Below, piece by piece: positions 31,873-43,178 of a stretch of 64,000 bases of DNA. The translations under genes and the position numbers were made by a program. Position 1 is the stretch's first letter, and each line of letters begins with the position of its first letter. The notes under the pieces are model-generated. The model was given only the letters and a program-made list of their open reading frames with translations, was not told where the DNA came from and did no database searches. This stretch comes from Azolla caroliniana (lineage: Eukaryota; Polypodiophyta). The stretch spans positions 12,958,001 through 13,022,000 of the forward strand of contig JBHGNT010000012.1 in assembly GCA_043228905.1 (NCBI GenBank), written 5' to 3'.

Positions 31873-32811
31873 TTAAAAGTGGCGAATACAAGTGCGTAAG
31901 CGAAGATCACATTGTTGGACAAGGCGAGAGGTTGCCATGCTTAGAAGTTGTTTCTCCACACCGGCCTTGGAACGACGACGTTGTTCCTCATCTTGTCATC
32001 CGATCATGCGATAACGGCGCTCATCCTCCTCGTGCTCGCCACTGTCTCTCTCTCGCTCGGCATCCTCTTCCCATTCACCACGTTCCTTGGACACTTGGCT
32101 ATGACGGTGACCATCATTGCATGCCTCTTCTCCGCTAATGTATAAGGCCTCGCGGAGGTGGTTGCAACGCTCTTCAACAGTGATTTGTTCCACGTTCCTG
32201 CAACATCTTTCGGAGGGCCTTGCATATCGGCTGATTTCATCCCAAGAGGTGGGACGGCTTCATCCATGTTCTTCCTTATCATTATGTTCTTGTAAGTGGC
32301 GGACTTGCCTACGACGATCCCGATCCTCTTCGGACTCTCTCCTATTGTCTTGGCAACGTCCTTCGTCATGGGATCCTTCACGACGTCGGTCGCACCTCTC
32401 CTGGTCGACATCCTCCACCCTATGTCCATCACGCCTCTCCTCACATAGCTCATCGCGATCACGACAACGATGATCTCCGTCCGTATCCGACTCTCTCTTG
32501 TTGTCTCTATAGTGCCTCTCCTCAAGTGGCTCATCGCGATCGCGACTGCTACGATCCCGGTTTGTATCCGACTCTCTCTTGTTGTCTTAGAAGTGCCTCT
32601 CATCGATGGATCCCTCACGGCGTCCGTTGTGCCTCTCCTCGTCGACATCCTCCTCCCTACATCGAGCACGTCTCTCCTCGTTAATATCTCCCTCTCTTCG
32701 TCGCTCGAACCTCTCCTCTTCGTGAACCTGTCCTACAGATATACCATTGGCCGCGCTGCAGGCGGCTAGCATGATAACCGCCATGAGGATTATGATAGTG
32801 AGCTTCGCCAT
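31873..32811 (-). pseudogene. 2S-albumin-like gene copy G4, three or more stops
   Basis: ATG at 32809-32811, end codon TAA at 31873-31875. The signal peptide and charged repeats are present, then TAA at about 32588 in the first repeat (after R-H-F). Further TGA codons occur in the core (H-G-stop-S-R before the Cys-Cys motif, and G-stop-Q-D-E-E). The segment that carries QECQNF in G2 is deleted, so the first core Cys is lost. RCCRNVEQ, EERCNHL and QQCDL remain. Overall layout and length match G2 and G6. Three stops and a missing Cys rule out a functional product. Confidence 0.7.
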
Positions 32812-32877
32812 TGCTTGTGTTCGGAACTACCCCGGTTCTCTCTCCGCTTATTTGAGTGGGTCATGGTTGATCCACTC

Positions 32878-32935
32878 TTATATACACAAGGCCATGCATG
32901 TCTAGTACATGAATGTCCCTTCCCACGTCCATTCC
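32878..32935 (-). promoter_or_regulatory. Seed-type promoter of G4
   Basis: TATATAA at 32878-32884 (minus), RY palindrome CATGCATG at 32893-32900, and an ACGT core in GGACGTGGG near 32922-32930. Layout is the same as in G2, though the gene is dead. Confidence 0.65.
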
Positions 32936-32989
32936 TATAGATGTTAAGGGCATGATCCATACTTGGGCCATAGAAGAGACCATTCACTT

Positions 32990-33598
32990 TTCACCACCCC
33001 CCTTTAGATGTCCAAGATCCTCCTCTTTCGACCTGCCATATCACTAGCCCTATACTCACCTCCATCACACCAGGAGTGGGATTATACACTTGGGCGTTTC
33101 AAATCTACTAACCTATGGACGCTTCGTTCATATTGCAACGTAGAAAATATCTAAACTTAGGATAGCCACCTACACATGTGATGGCATTGAGGTTGTAGAG
33201 TGTGCATGGGCCTCGTGAAACGAGGATAAGGTGGTGAGAAAAGGTTTTTAGGGTGTTGGTTCTCTCCACAAATACGTTTTTGGCGGTTGTGGCCACGAGG
33301 GAGTTTAGAATCTATTGCGACCAACATACGGACGACTGCACACATGTTTATTGTGATTACAAGATCCGTCGTCGTTGTGGACGCTGCAACAACCGAGGAA
33401 TATGAAGGAGGCACCATTCAAGGACAACATTTCTAGGTGAAACATGCATGGGCTGGTGCACACGATGATGAAATGGTAGATAGACATGGGAATGTCAGGT
33501 GCAATCATGTTCGTAGTAGGAGTTACGATCAGCCACTACTATTGCGCACATCATGGTACGGCGAGACACGGTATTGTATGAGGGTGGCTTCAATACAA
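32990..33598. repeat. Albumin-array spacer, 5' flank of G4
   Basis: No gene. Same landmarks as 22700-23640, in order: CCTTTAGATGTCCAAG-like, CCTATGGACGCTTCG, AAAACGAGGATAAGG-like, GGTGGCTTCAATACAACA. It stops at A3. Confidence 0.65.
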
Positions 33599-34927
33599 CA
33601 TGTAATGAGGGAGGGATGTTGGATACGTGTGTCATAAGAGCGACCTCACCAGAAGTAGGTGAAGCCCTACGTACTCAAAATCATTATGGTAACGAAATAT
33701 CGAAGTTACCAATGGGGATTTCAACAATAAATAATTGTTGAATAAAGGGATGGTGACAACGTTATTCTCACAAAAATGTGAGGACGGCCACCAAGATCCT
33801 TTCCCCGAAAAGGAAAACATTCGATTTAAAATCACATAATAACTTATATACACATATGTATATTATCACATATATACGATGAACTACATAAACACGTGAC
33901 CACATATGACTATATTAAAGAAATCGTTATATTTAATAGCCAAAAATGACGTAATCGAGATATGTAATCGAGGCATATACCTCTACGCACACGAGACATC
34001 CAAAAATAAGGGTTAATCGTAATACGCAATTGAGGTATTGACCTCTTACGTATACGAAACCAATTGCATATCATTTACAATGAATCGAGGTATTGACCTC
34101 ATATGCAAACGTAACTTATGTTTGTAACGTAATACACAATTGAGGTATTAACCTCGTGTGCATACGACACTCATTACATATTCAATATACGTTAAATAAG
34201 GTATTGACCTCATAAACATATGTAAATGTTTTATATAACCAATTAATTACCACTACAATTTCATTGAATTAATGAAAAATCTCTACATATTAACTATACA
34301 AATGATTAGATGGGAGAAGAAAAAAATAGACAAAATAAACAAGAAAGATTACCAAAGTTCCTTTGTTGATCCTGTTTGTATGAAGGCCGACCGCACGTAG
34401 ATCGATCGCCATCAATCAAGAACACAAAAGACAACAAAAGAAACACTAGAAAATGATCTCTGATACCAACTATTAGAGACAAGATTAATGTAAGCATTAG
34501 ATAAGGATAGAATAAAGATAAATAGATAAAAAGGAGAGAGAGAAAGAAGGGTGTCGATCCACCCGACCACCCCCGAGCGAAGGGATCGAGACAAACTCGA
34601 GCCTCGTTCGGCGTCCCATACCACCGCCGTGGCGTCGAGTCGTACCCGGTGCTGGCGCGCTCGCTACAAGAGTTGACCCACCACCAGACAGAGTCTGGAC
34701 GTAGTCAACAAGATCATGAAATGAGGGTAGCTAGGCCTCTTATTTATACCGATACCCAAGGCCCCTAGGCAAGTTCACACTTGGCCTAATGGGTTTTCTC
34801 AATCCCGAGGATTTAAAAGTAATCCTCCCTTTCTTTACACTCAAGTTTAACCCTCACAGTTATCCACTTGTATAGAATACTACGGTAAATTCTCATCACG
34901 GGATATTATATGGTCATGCCCGTAACA
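33599..34927 (-). mobile_element. A3: family A fragment, LTR plus leader
   Basis: LTR at 34471-34927 and a leader from 34470 down to about 33599, both in minus orientation. Gag and everything downstream are absent. A degraded primer site (CTGATACCAA on the plus strand, 34460-34469) adjoins the LTR. The left junction falls in the array word GGTGGCTTCAATACAACA, and the right edge cuts G5. No target duplication is seen. Confidence 0.85.
34471..34927 (-). repeat. LTR A3
   Basis: 457 bp, minus orientation, TATTAGAGA at its left edge and CCCGTAACA at its right edge. Confidence 0.9.
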
Positions 34928-35566
34928 ATTACGTTCTTGTAGGTGGCTAACCTGCCTATCCACGAAGTTTTGGAACTCTTGCCTCAACCCTCGTTCTCCT
35001 GGGTCATCGCGATTCCGACTATGACAATCCCGATTATTTTCGGACTCTCTCTTGTTGACTCTACGGCGTCGTTCATTGAGGCATCCTTCACGATGTCAGT
35101 CGCACCTCTCTTGCTCGACATTCTCCTCCCTATGTCAATCGCGACCGCAACGATCCCGTTCCTCTTCAGACTCTCTCCTGTTGTCTCCGTATCGCCCCTC
35201 CTTGATGGACCCCTCGCGACCTCCCCCGCGCCTCTCCTCATCGAAATCCTACTCCCTGCGTCGATTGCACCTCTCCTCACATGGCTCATCGCGATCGCGA
35301 CTGCGACGATCCCGGTCCTCATCCGACTCTCTCTTGTTGTCCCTATAGCGCCTCTCATCGATGGATCCCTCACGACGTCCGCTGCGCCTCTCCTCTTTGA
35401 CATCCTCCTCCCTACGTCGATCGCATCTCTCCTCATTAATGTCTCCCTCTATTCGTCGATCGCGCCTCTCCTCTTGGCGATCCCGTCCTACAAATCTAAC
35501 ATTGGCCATGCCGCAGGCGGCTAGCATGATAACCACCATGAGGAATATGATAGTGAGCTTCGCCAT
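34928..35566 (-). pseudogene. 2S-albumin-like gene copy G5, 3' half missing
   Basis: ATG at 35564-35566. Signal peptide, the first repeat and part of the second are open for 105 codons to TAG at 35249-35251 (R-R-R-E-stop-D-F-D). The frame then continues through the remaining repeats to LRQEFQNFVDRQ and HLQERN, where LTR A3 cuts it. The first core Cys is Phe here (QEF against QEC in G2 and G6). It is complementary to G3, which keeps only the 3' half. Both are cut near ATTACGTTCTTGTAGGTGG, by two different A fragments. Confidence 0.68.
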
Positions 35567-35632
35567 TGCTTGTGTTCGGAACTACCCCAGTTCTCTCTCC
35601 GCCTATTTGAGTGTGTCATGGTTGATCCACCC

Positions 35633-35690
35633 TTATATACACAAGGCCATGCATGTCTAGTATATGCATGTCCCTTCCCACGTCCATTCC
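35633..35690 (-). promoter_or_regulatory. Seed-type promoter of G5
   Basis: TATATAA at 35633-35639 (minus), RY palindrome CATGCATG at 35648-35655, a second ATGCATG near 35664-35670, and an ACGT core near 35678-35684. Confidence 0.65.
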
Positions 35691-35739
35691 TATAGACGTT
35701 AATGGCATGATACATACTTGGGACACAGAAGAAACCTTT

Positions 35740-36640
35740 CACTTTTCACCACCCCCCTTTACGTGTGCAAGATCCTCCTCCTTCGACCTACCATATCACT
35801 AGCCCTATACTCACCTCCATCACACCAGGAGTGGGATTATGCACTTGGGGATTTCAAATCTACAAACCTATGGACGCTTCGTCCATATTGCAACGTAGAC
35901 AGTATGTAACTTGATGATAGCTACCTACACATGTGACGCCAATGAGTGCATATGGGCCCTGTAAAATGAGGAAAAGGTGGTGAGAAAAGGTTGGTTCTCT
36001 CCACGATTACATTTTTGGCGGTTGTGGCCACGAGAGGGTTTACAATCCATTGCGACCAACATACGGACGATGGCATGCGTTTTCATCTTGATTACAAGAT
36101 CCGTTGTCGATGTGGGCGCTGCAACAGCCGAGGAATATGAAGGTGACACCATTCAAGGAAAATATTTCTAGGTGAAACATGCGTGGGTTAGTGCAATGAT
36201 GAAATGGTAGATAGATGGGGGAATGTCATGAGAAATCATGTTCGTAGGAGGAGTTACGATCAGCCACTACTATTGCGCACATCATGGTACGGCGAGACAC
36301 GACATTGGTTGAGGGTGGCTTCAATACACCATTGTGATGGCATCGACGTTTGACGAGTTTCGCGTTGCTCGTATGAGAGATAGCGATAGATGGATAGATA
36401 TAGATATATGTAGGCTGGGAATGGGTACTGTGCGTGTGGGCACGCTACCTAATCATGTGTGCGTGAGGAACCGTGCGTGTGGAGTATGATTTTGCTTGTG
36501 CAATGAGCAAGCGAGGGCACACGACCTGATCGTGTGTGTGTGTGTTGTGCGCGCATGTGGGAGAAATATGATTGAGAGGGTTATGAGAATGTCAAGACAC
36601 CATAGAGCACACCATTTACGATGTTCAAAAAGTGTATAGT
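35740..36640. repeat. Albumin-array spacer, G5 5' flank and G6 3' flank
   Basis: No gene. Same spacer as elsewhere, continuous here, with the TTTGACGAGTTTCGCGTTGC landmark at about 36349 and a (TG)n run near 36532-36548. Confidence 0.65.
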
Positions 36641-36661
36641 TGAAAAAGTTATGTACGTTCT

Positions 36662-37740
36662 TTAAAAGTGGCGAATACAAAAGCGCGTGGGCGAAGATCA
36701 CATTGTTTGAGAAGGCGAGAGGTTGCCACGCTTAAAAGTTGTTTCTCCTCACCGGGCTTGAAATGATGACGATGTTCCTCATCTTTTCCTCTAGTCATGT
36801 GATAACGGACCGCATCCTCCTTGCGCTCTCCACTATCTCTCTCTCGCTCGGCATCCTCTTCTCATTGACGACGTTCCCTGGACAGTTGGCTATGGTGGTG
36901 ACCATCATTGCGTGCCTCTTCTCCGCTAATGTATAAGGTCTCGCGGAGGCGGTTGCAACGCTCTTCTATGAGGATTTGTTCCATGTTCCTGCAACATCTA
37001 TCGGAGGGCCTTGCATATCGGCTGATTTCATCCCAAGAGGTGCGACGGCTTCGTCCAAGTTCTTCCTTATCATTACATTCTTATAGGTGGTGGACCTGCC
37101 TATTGACGACGTTTTGGCACTCTTGCCTCAACTCTCGGTCTCGTGGCTCATCGCGATCGCAAGTACGACGACCCCAATCCTTTTCGGACTATATCCTGTT
37201 GTCTCTACGACGTCCTTCATTGAGGGGTTCCTCACGACGTCGGTTGTGCCTGTGCTGCTCAACATCCTCCACCCTACGTTGATCATGCCTCTCGTCACGT
37301 GACTCATCACCATTGCGACCGCGACGATCCCGTCCATCTTCGGACTCTCTCTTGTTGTCTCTGTAGAGCCCCTCCTCGATGCACCCCTCGCGGCGTCCCC
37401 CGCATCTCTCCTCATCGAAATCATCCTCCTTGCGTCGATCGCGCCTCTCCTCATGTGGCTCATCGCGATCAGGACTACGACGATCCATGTCCTCATCGTA
37501 CTCTCTCTTGTTGTCTCAGAAGCACCTCTCATCGATGGATCCCTCACGGCATCCACTGCGCCTCTCCTTGTCGACATCCTCCTCCCTACGTCGATCTCGT
37601 CTCTCCTCGTCAATGTCTCCCTCCCTTTGTCGATCGCGCCTCTCCTCTTCGCGATCCCGTCCTACAGATCTAGCATTGGCCGTGTTGCAGGCGGCTAGCA
37701 TGATAACCACCATGAGGAATATGATAGTGAGCTTCGCCAT
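36662..37740 (-). pseudogene. 2S-albumin-like gene copy G6, several stops
   Basis: ATG at 37738-37740, end region at 36662-36664. Signal peptide, about three R/E/D repeats and the core are all present, so this copy keeps the full layout. Stops occur in the first repeat (R-C-F-stop, TGA near 37518), before the core (R-I-stop near 37189), after HHL, and after E-R-R-Q. A 2-base excess near 36680 disrupts the final Cys. RELRQECQN, SDRCCRN and EERCNRL keep core Cys residues. The first-repeat stop falls on the same codon as the G4 stop (TAA there, TGA here). Confidence 0.7.
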
Positions 37741-37805
37741 TGCTTGTGTTCGGAACTACCCCGGTTCTCTCTCCGCCTGTTTGAGTTGGTCATGGGTGAT
37801 CCACC

Positions 37806-37860
37806 TTTATATACACAAGGCCATGCATGTCTAGTACATGCATGTCCCTTCCTACGTCCC
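37806..37860 (-). promoter_or_regulatory. Seed-type promoter of G6
   Basis: TATATAAA at 37806-37813 (minus) and two perfect RY palindromes CATGCATG at 37822-37829 and 37837-37844. An ACGT core lies near 37853-37857. This is the richest RY arrangement in the window. Confidence 0.68.
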
Positions 37861-37919
37861 TTCCGATAGATGTTAATGGCATGATCCATACTTGGGCCAC
37901 GGAAGAGACCATTCACTTT

Positions 37920-38467
37920 TCACCACCCCCCCTTTACGTGTCCAAGATCCTCCTCCTTCGATCTACCATATAACTAGCCCTATACTCACCTCCATCACAC
38001 CAGGAGTGGGATCATGCACTTGGGCGTTTCAAACCTACTAACCTATGGACGTTTCGTGCATATTGCAACGTAGACAATATGTAACCGCATGATAGCCACG
38101 TATACATGTGATGGAATTGAGGTTGTAGAGTGCGTATGGGTGTCGTAAAATGAGGATAAGGTGGTGAGAAAAGGGTTTTTTTAGGGCATTGGTTGTCTCC
38201 ACGAATACGATTTTGGCGGTTTTCATTAGGATTACAAGATCCGTCGTCGTTGTGGACGCTGCAACACCCGAGGAATTTGAAGGTGGCACCATTCAAGGAC
38301 AACATTTCTAGGTGAAACGTGTGTGGATTGGTGCACAAGATGATGAAATGGTAGATAGACATGGGAACGTCATGTGGAATCATGTTCGTGGTAGGAGTTA
38401 CGATCAACCACTACTATTGCGCACATCCTGGTACGACGAGACACGACATTTTATGAGGGTAGCTTCA
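37920..38467. repeat. Albumin-array spacer, 5' flank of G6
   Basis: No gene. It runs to GAGGGTAGCTTCA, where element B begins. It lacks about 95 bp present in other units near 38220. Confidence 0.6.
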
Positions 38468-38916
38468 TGTTGTTGGCCGGAATAGTAATCGACGGACAAG
38501 AGCGTACTAATATGGAATAGAATAATTTTGTAACGCATGTAACGGTTCATGCGGGAAGCATGAACGGCTAAAAGACCCTGCGTATATAAAGGGCAGAAAA
38601 CCTCTGATAGAGGTAGCGTGTAATTTTGAATGTAAAAGGCGTATCGTAATAGAGTTCTATCTTCTCTGATATCAGTGCGTGACTGTGGTTAATCTACTGT
38701 GTGTCGGTAATCCTTAAGAGCGTAGGCGTGAGTAACAGTGGGTGCGCTAGCCCACTGTGTTAGGAGCCCTATTGTAGCCGTCTCCCTTATACGTTGCTAG
38801 GTTATGGGGAATATTCCCCTAAGTATTACGCACAGACGTTACTATTCGTTGCCACATAGTCAATTGGAGGTGTAGGTCGAAGGATTGACCATAGACCGTG
38901 TTCTTAATCGGTAACA
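38468..38916 (+). repeat. 5' LTR of B
   Basis: Begins TGTTGTTGGCC (or TGTTGGCC at 38471) and ends GGTAACA. TATA box GTATATAAAGG is at about 38582-38592. The primer region that follows (from ~38918, CTTTTGGCACGCTTGGTG) does not match initiator Met-tRNA; I cannot assign its tRNA. Confidence 0.65.
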
Positions 38917-39025
38917 CTTTTGGCACGCTTGGTGATCTGTGTCTTCTCATAGACGAATTACGACGAATGGATGTTTAGCCGCAGACGCCCTAGAGTACCA
39001 ACATGACAAGACCAGCCAATGACAA
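38917..39025 (+). other. Primer region and start of B leader
   Basis: 109 bp between the LTR and A4. The leader resumes at 43156-43173 and again from 43628 to gag. Confidence 0.5.
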
Positions 39026-39481
39026 TGTTACGGGCATGACCATTTAATATCCCATGGTGAGAATTTACCGTAGTATTCTATACACGTGGATAAGTGTGAG
39101 GGTTAAACGAGAGTGTAAAGAAGGGGAGGATTACTTTTAATCCTCGGGATTGAGACAACCCATTAGGTCAAGTGTGAACTTGCCTGGGGGGCTTGGGTAT
39201 CGCTATAAATAAGAGGCCTAGCTACCCTCATTTCATGATCTTTTTGACTACATCGAGACTCTGCTCTTGTGGTGGGTCAACTCTTGTAGCGAGCACGTCA
39301 GCACCAGGTATGACTCGATGCCACGACGGTGGTATGGGACGCCGATCAAGGCTCGAGTCCATCTCGATCCCTTCACTCGGGGGTGGTCGGGTGGATCGGC
39401 ACCCTTCTTTCTCTTTCTCTTTTCTATCTATCATTAGTTTATCCTTATCTTAAGCTTACTTTAGTACCTAGATCTCTAATA
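39026..39481 (+). repeat. 5' LTR of A4
   Basis: 456 bp, TGTTACGG...TCTCTAATA. A degraded primer site TGGTATCAGATT follows at 39484. Confidence 0.92.
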
Positions 39482-39767
39482 TTTGGTATCAGATTTATGT
39501 ACTAATGTGTCTTTGTTTGTCTTTTGTCTTTTGATTGATAGTGATCGATCGATGTGCGGTCGGCCTTGATCCAGACAACGATCAACAAAGAACTTCGGTA
39601 ACTCTTTCCATAATTTTTTTTCTATTCTCTCTTCTCCCATCTAATCATGTGTTTAGTTTATATGTCATTTTTTTTCATTAAGTCAATGATGTTGTAGTGG
39701 TCTTTAATTGTTTATCTAAAACTTTTACATATGTGCACGAGGTCAATACCTTGTTTGACATATAAAT

Positions 39768-40606
39768 AACCCAATACTTTAATTTCACCGCTCAACAAAT
39801 GACCGAACTTCGGCAATCTCAAAGTGCTCTCGAGGCATGTGTCATTAGTCTACAACGTGAGACTAATAGACCTGATGAGCGACAAGGTGAACCATCATTT
39901 GTCATTAAGCCATTTACGGGAGACAAAAAGGAAAGAACCGAAGAAGTAATCTGCACATGGTTGGGATGATGGGAGTCTCATTTTGAGCTCTATCCCACGC
40001 CAAATAGTACAAAGATTGCATATGTCGGCCGAGAACTCGGGGGTAAGGCCGCCGCCTAGTGGCGTGGGTTCCGTACTATGGGGAAATTGCCCGATACCTG
40101 GACTGATTTTGTCACGGTTTTTAAGGGCCAATTTCTGCAACCTCCCTCTCAAACCGAGGCAGCACAAGCTTTAATGAACCTCTCTAGCCAGAAATTTTCC
40201 TCGCTAGAAGACTATGTTCACCTTGCTAGAACCCAAATCCAAAAATTGGGTCTAGAAGGGGACAATTGGTTGATAGCTTGTTTTGTCAATGGCATCCCCA
40301 ATTCGGACTATCACTGGATAGTGCACGATAAGGATCCAAAATCCTTCAAAGAGGCCGTTGAAATAGTTATTCGCTATCAACGCACTTCGAAGAAGGACCA
40401 CAACAAACCCAACGAAGCGCCCGGGACTAAGCAGTCACAATTTGTTGGGAAACGCAAGACACCCAACGAATGCTTGGATCGCGATTGTAAGCAACAACAT
40501 CCTTTTTGCGTATTCTGCAAATAGAAGGGTCATACAAAAGATCAATGTCGAAAGCTCCAATGGAAAGAGCACGACAACAAAGCTAAAGCTGCAAACCATA
40601 AAGCTC
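39768..40606 (+). pseudogene. A4 gag remnant
   Basis: Starts in mid-N-terminus (Q-Y-F-N-F-T-A-Q-Q-M). TGA at 39967-39969 replaces the CGA of A1, and TAG near 40057 falls in the A-A-x-W-W motif. The zinc knuckle CVFCK is followed by TAG near 40522. The capsid frame is otherwise conserved. Confidence 0.85.
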
Positions 40607-42699
40607 TTCGGAATCTTCGAGAAGTTCGATCATTCCTTGGTTTTTTCGGGTTTTTGCGAAAGTTTCTTCGTAATTACTCCCAATTGACGACGCCGTTTAC
40701 TCATCTTTTAAAAGGTCAAACGCACAAGTCTACAAAACCTATTGTGTGGAATGCTACACTAGACCTTGCCTTTAATGAACTCAAGGACTTGGTTTGCAAG
40801 GCTTCTTCACTTCTTTTACCTGATCCTTCAACACCTTTTGACGTTGAAACCGATGCAAGCGATTATGCTATAGGTGTTGTCTTGTATCAAGATGGTAAAC
40901 CAATAGCATTCGAGAATAAGAAACTTGATTCTGCTCAATGTCGGTATACTGTTCAAGAAAAGGAATTATTTGCAGTTATACATGCGCGCTTAAAACATGG
41001 CACCATTATCTTTGTGGAAATCGCTTTGTGGTAACTACTGACCATGAGTCTTTGAAATATTTTTGTGACCAACAAGACCTGAAAGGTAGTAAGGCACGAT
41101 GGGCTGATCTCATCCAGGACTTTGATTTTTCCATACGATATCGTAAAGGTTCCATGAATACTGTCGCTGATGCACTAAGTCGCATCCGTGAAGTTAACAT
41201 GCTTAGTTTCACTGAAATAACATCAGATCTATATGATCACCTTCGAGGAAAGTATCCTGATGACAGTTATTTTGCAAGATACTGAGCAAGACTTGAGTCT
41301 GGAACAGACACCATCACATTCTCGAAGGAATACTTCTACATTGCTAACGGTTTGTTCTATCGTAATGGGAAGGTTTGTGTTCCAGATTTACCGGAAGTCA
41401 AAAAGAGGATTCTTTTTTAATGCAATGATGCACCCTCAGCAGGGCACCCTGGAATACATCATACACTCGTTCTCATCTCCACTCAATTTTACTGGCCTAA
41501 GATGCGTCCTGACATACATAGCTATGTGACTAAATGTCACCAGTGTCAGGTTAACAAAGCCGAGCGACTTAAAGCCGCAGGACTTTTACATCCCTTGGAC
41601 ATTCCCAATAATAAGTGGGAAAGTATATCCATGGATTTTATTGTTAGCCTTCCTCGCACCCAAAAAGACCATGATTTGATCTGGGTTGTGGTTGATGGAC
41701 TAACTAAAATGGCCAGATTTATTGCTACTAAAACCATGGTAACAGCTCCTGAATTGGCTTACCAATTCGTTGACGAATTATTTCGTTTTTATGGGTTACC
41801 GATGGATATCGTGAGTGATTGAGATCCAAAGTTTACTAGTGACTTCTAGACGCAAGTCTTTAAGAAGTTAGAAACTATGTTGAGCATGAGCTCCACAGAT
41901 CATCCTCAATCCGATGGACAGATAGAACGAGTAAATCAAATTATTGAGCACATGCTTCGAGCATATCTTGGTGCAAAACCAACAAAATGGTAACATTATC
42001 TCCCAATTTTGGAGTTTGCTTATAACAGCTCCAAGCATACGTCGACGGGATATAGTCCTTTTATGTTGATGTATGGTTTTCAGCCACGAGCTCCGATTGA
42101 TGTTAATATACATCATGATGAGTTGCGAAGTACGCAAAACTTTCTTCTAGATATGCAAGATATGTTGCATATTGCACGAGATAATATAAAAACAGCTCAA
42201 GATAGAACGTGTTTTTATGCCGACCATCATAAGCAACCTCGTGTATTCAACCCTGGATAGAAGGTATTTTTACGTGTACCTCACAATTCTAAGACATTGT
42301 CTACGGGTAAGTGTGCTAAGTTAGCCCCACGTTTTTGTGGACCATTTACAATCCTCAAATGCATTGGGTCATCAGCCTATCGTCTCGATCTTCCCGATGG
42401 TGTCGGAATTCATCCAGTCTTTCATGTGAGTCGTCTAAAAGAACTTCTAGGTTCTGGCGACAATACAGTTACATCTGAAACTTTGGTTACTTCTGAAGAA
42501 TTATTTTCTAAACCAAATGTACCAGAAAGAATTCTCGATGTTAAAATAAAAAAAGTACGTACTAAAGAAATCCGTGAATTTAAAATAAAATGGATGGATA
42601 AATCAATAAAAGATGCCACATGGGAAGGCGAGAATACTCTGAGAACAAACTTCCCTAACTTTCCATTGCAAGAGTGCAATGTTTTAAAGAGGGGAAGTT
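40607..42699 (+). pseudogene. A4 pol remnant: RT end, RNase H, integrase, chromodomain-like tail
   Basis: Begins at the thumb end of reverse transcriptase (LRNLREVRSFLGF) fused to gag sequence. RNase H at 40735-41200 is frameshifted near 40985. Integrase zinc-finger region at 41502-41590, the catalytic core at 41600-41960 with a TGA near 41820, and the C-terminal tail at 42297-42699. There is no catalytic reverse transcriptase, so any movement would need another copy. Confidence 0.85.
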
Positions 42700-43155
42700 T
42701 GTTACGGGCATGACCATTTAATATCCCGTGGTGAGAATTTACCGTAGTATTCTATACACGTGGATAAGTGTGAGGGTTAAACGAGAGTGTAAAGAAGGAG
42801 AGGATTACTTTTAATCCTCGGGATTGAGACAACCCATTAGGTCAAGTGTGAACTTGCCTGGGGGGCTTGGGTATCGCTATAAATAAGAGGCCTAACTACC
42901 CTCATTTCATGATATTTTTGACTACATCGAGACTCTGCTCTTGTAGTGGGTCAACTCTTTTAGCGAGCGCGCTAGCACAAGGTACGACTTGACGCCACAG
43001 CGGTGGTATGGGACGCCAATCGAGGCTCGAGTCCGTCTCGATCCCTTCGCTCGGGGGTGGTCGGGTGGATCGGCACCCTTCTTTCTCTTTCTCCTTTCTA
43101 TCTATCATTAGTTTATCCTTATCTTAAGCTTACTTTAGTACCGAGATCTCTAATA
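42700..43155 (+). repeat. 3' LTR of A4
   Basis: 456 bp, preceded by the purine tract AAAGAGGGGAAG. Ends TCTCTAATA. Confidence 0.92.
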
Positions 43156-43178
43156 CACAAGGTCCATCACACGCCAGG

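Larger units (their letters stand above)
39026..43155 (+). mobile_element. Family A retrotransposon A4, internally deleted
   Basis: 456 bp LTRs at both ends (39026-39481 and 42700-43155). Flanks GACAA (39021-39025) and CACAA (43156-43160) fit a target duplication with one change. Two large deletions are evident against A1: most of the leader and the gag start (junction near 39770), and the gag end, protease and most of reverse transcriptase (junction near 40605). It lies in the leader of element B. Confidence 0.92.

Noticed and set aside
34928-35566. G3 and G5 as two halves of one gene separated by a single insertion
   Set aside because: A complete copy (G4) lies between them, the overlap at the cut is ~20 bp rather than 5, and the two flanking A fragments differ in structure.
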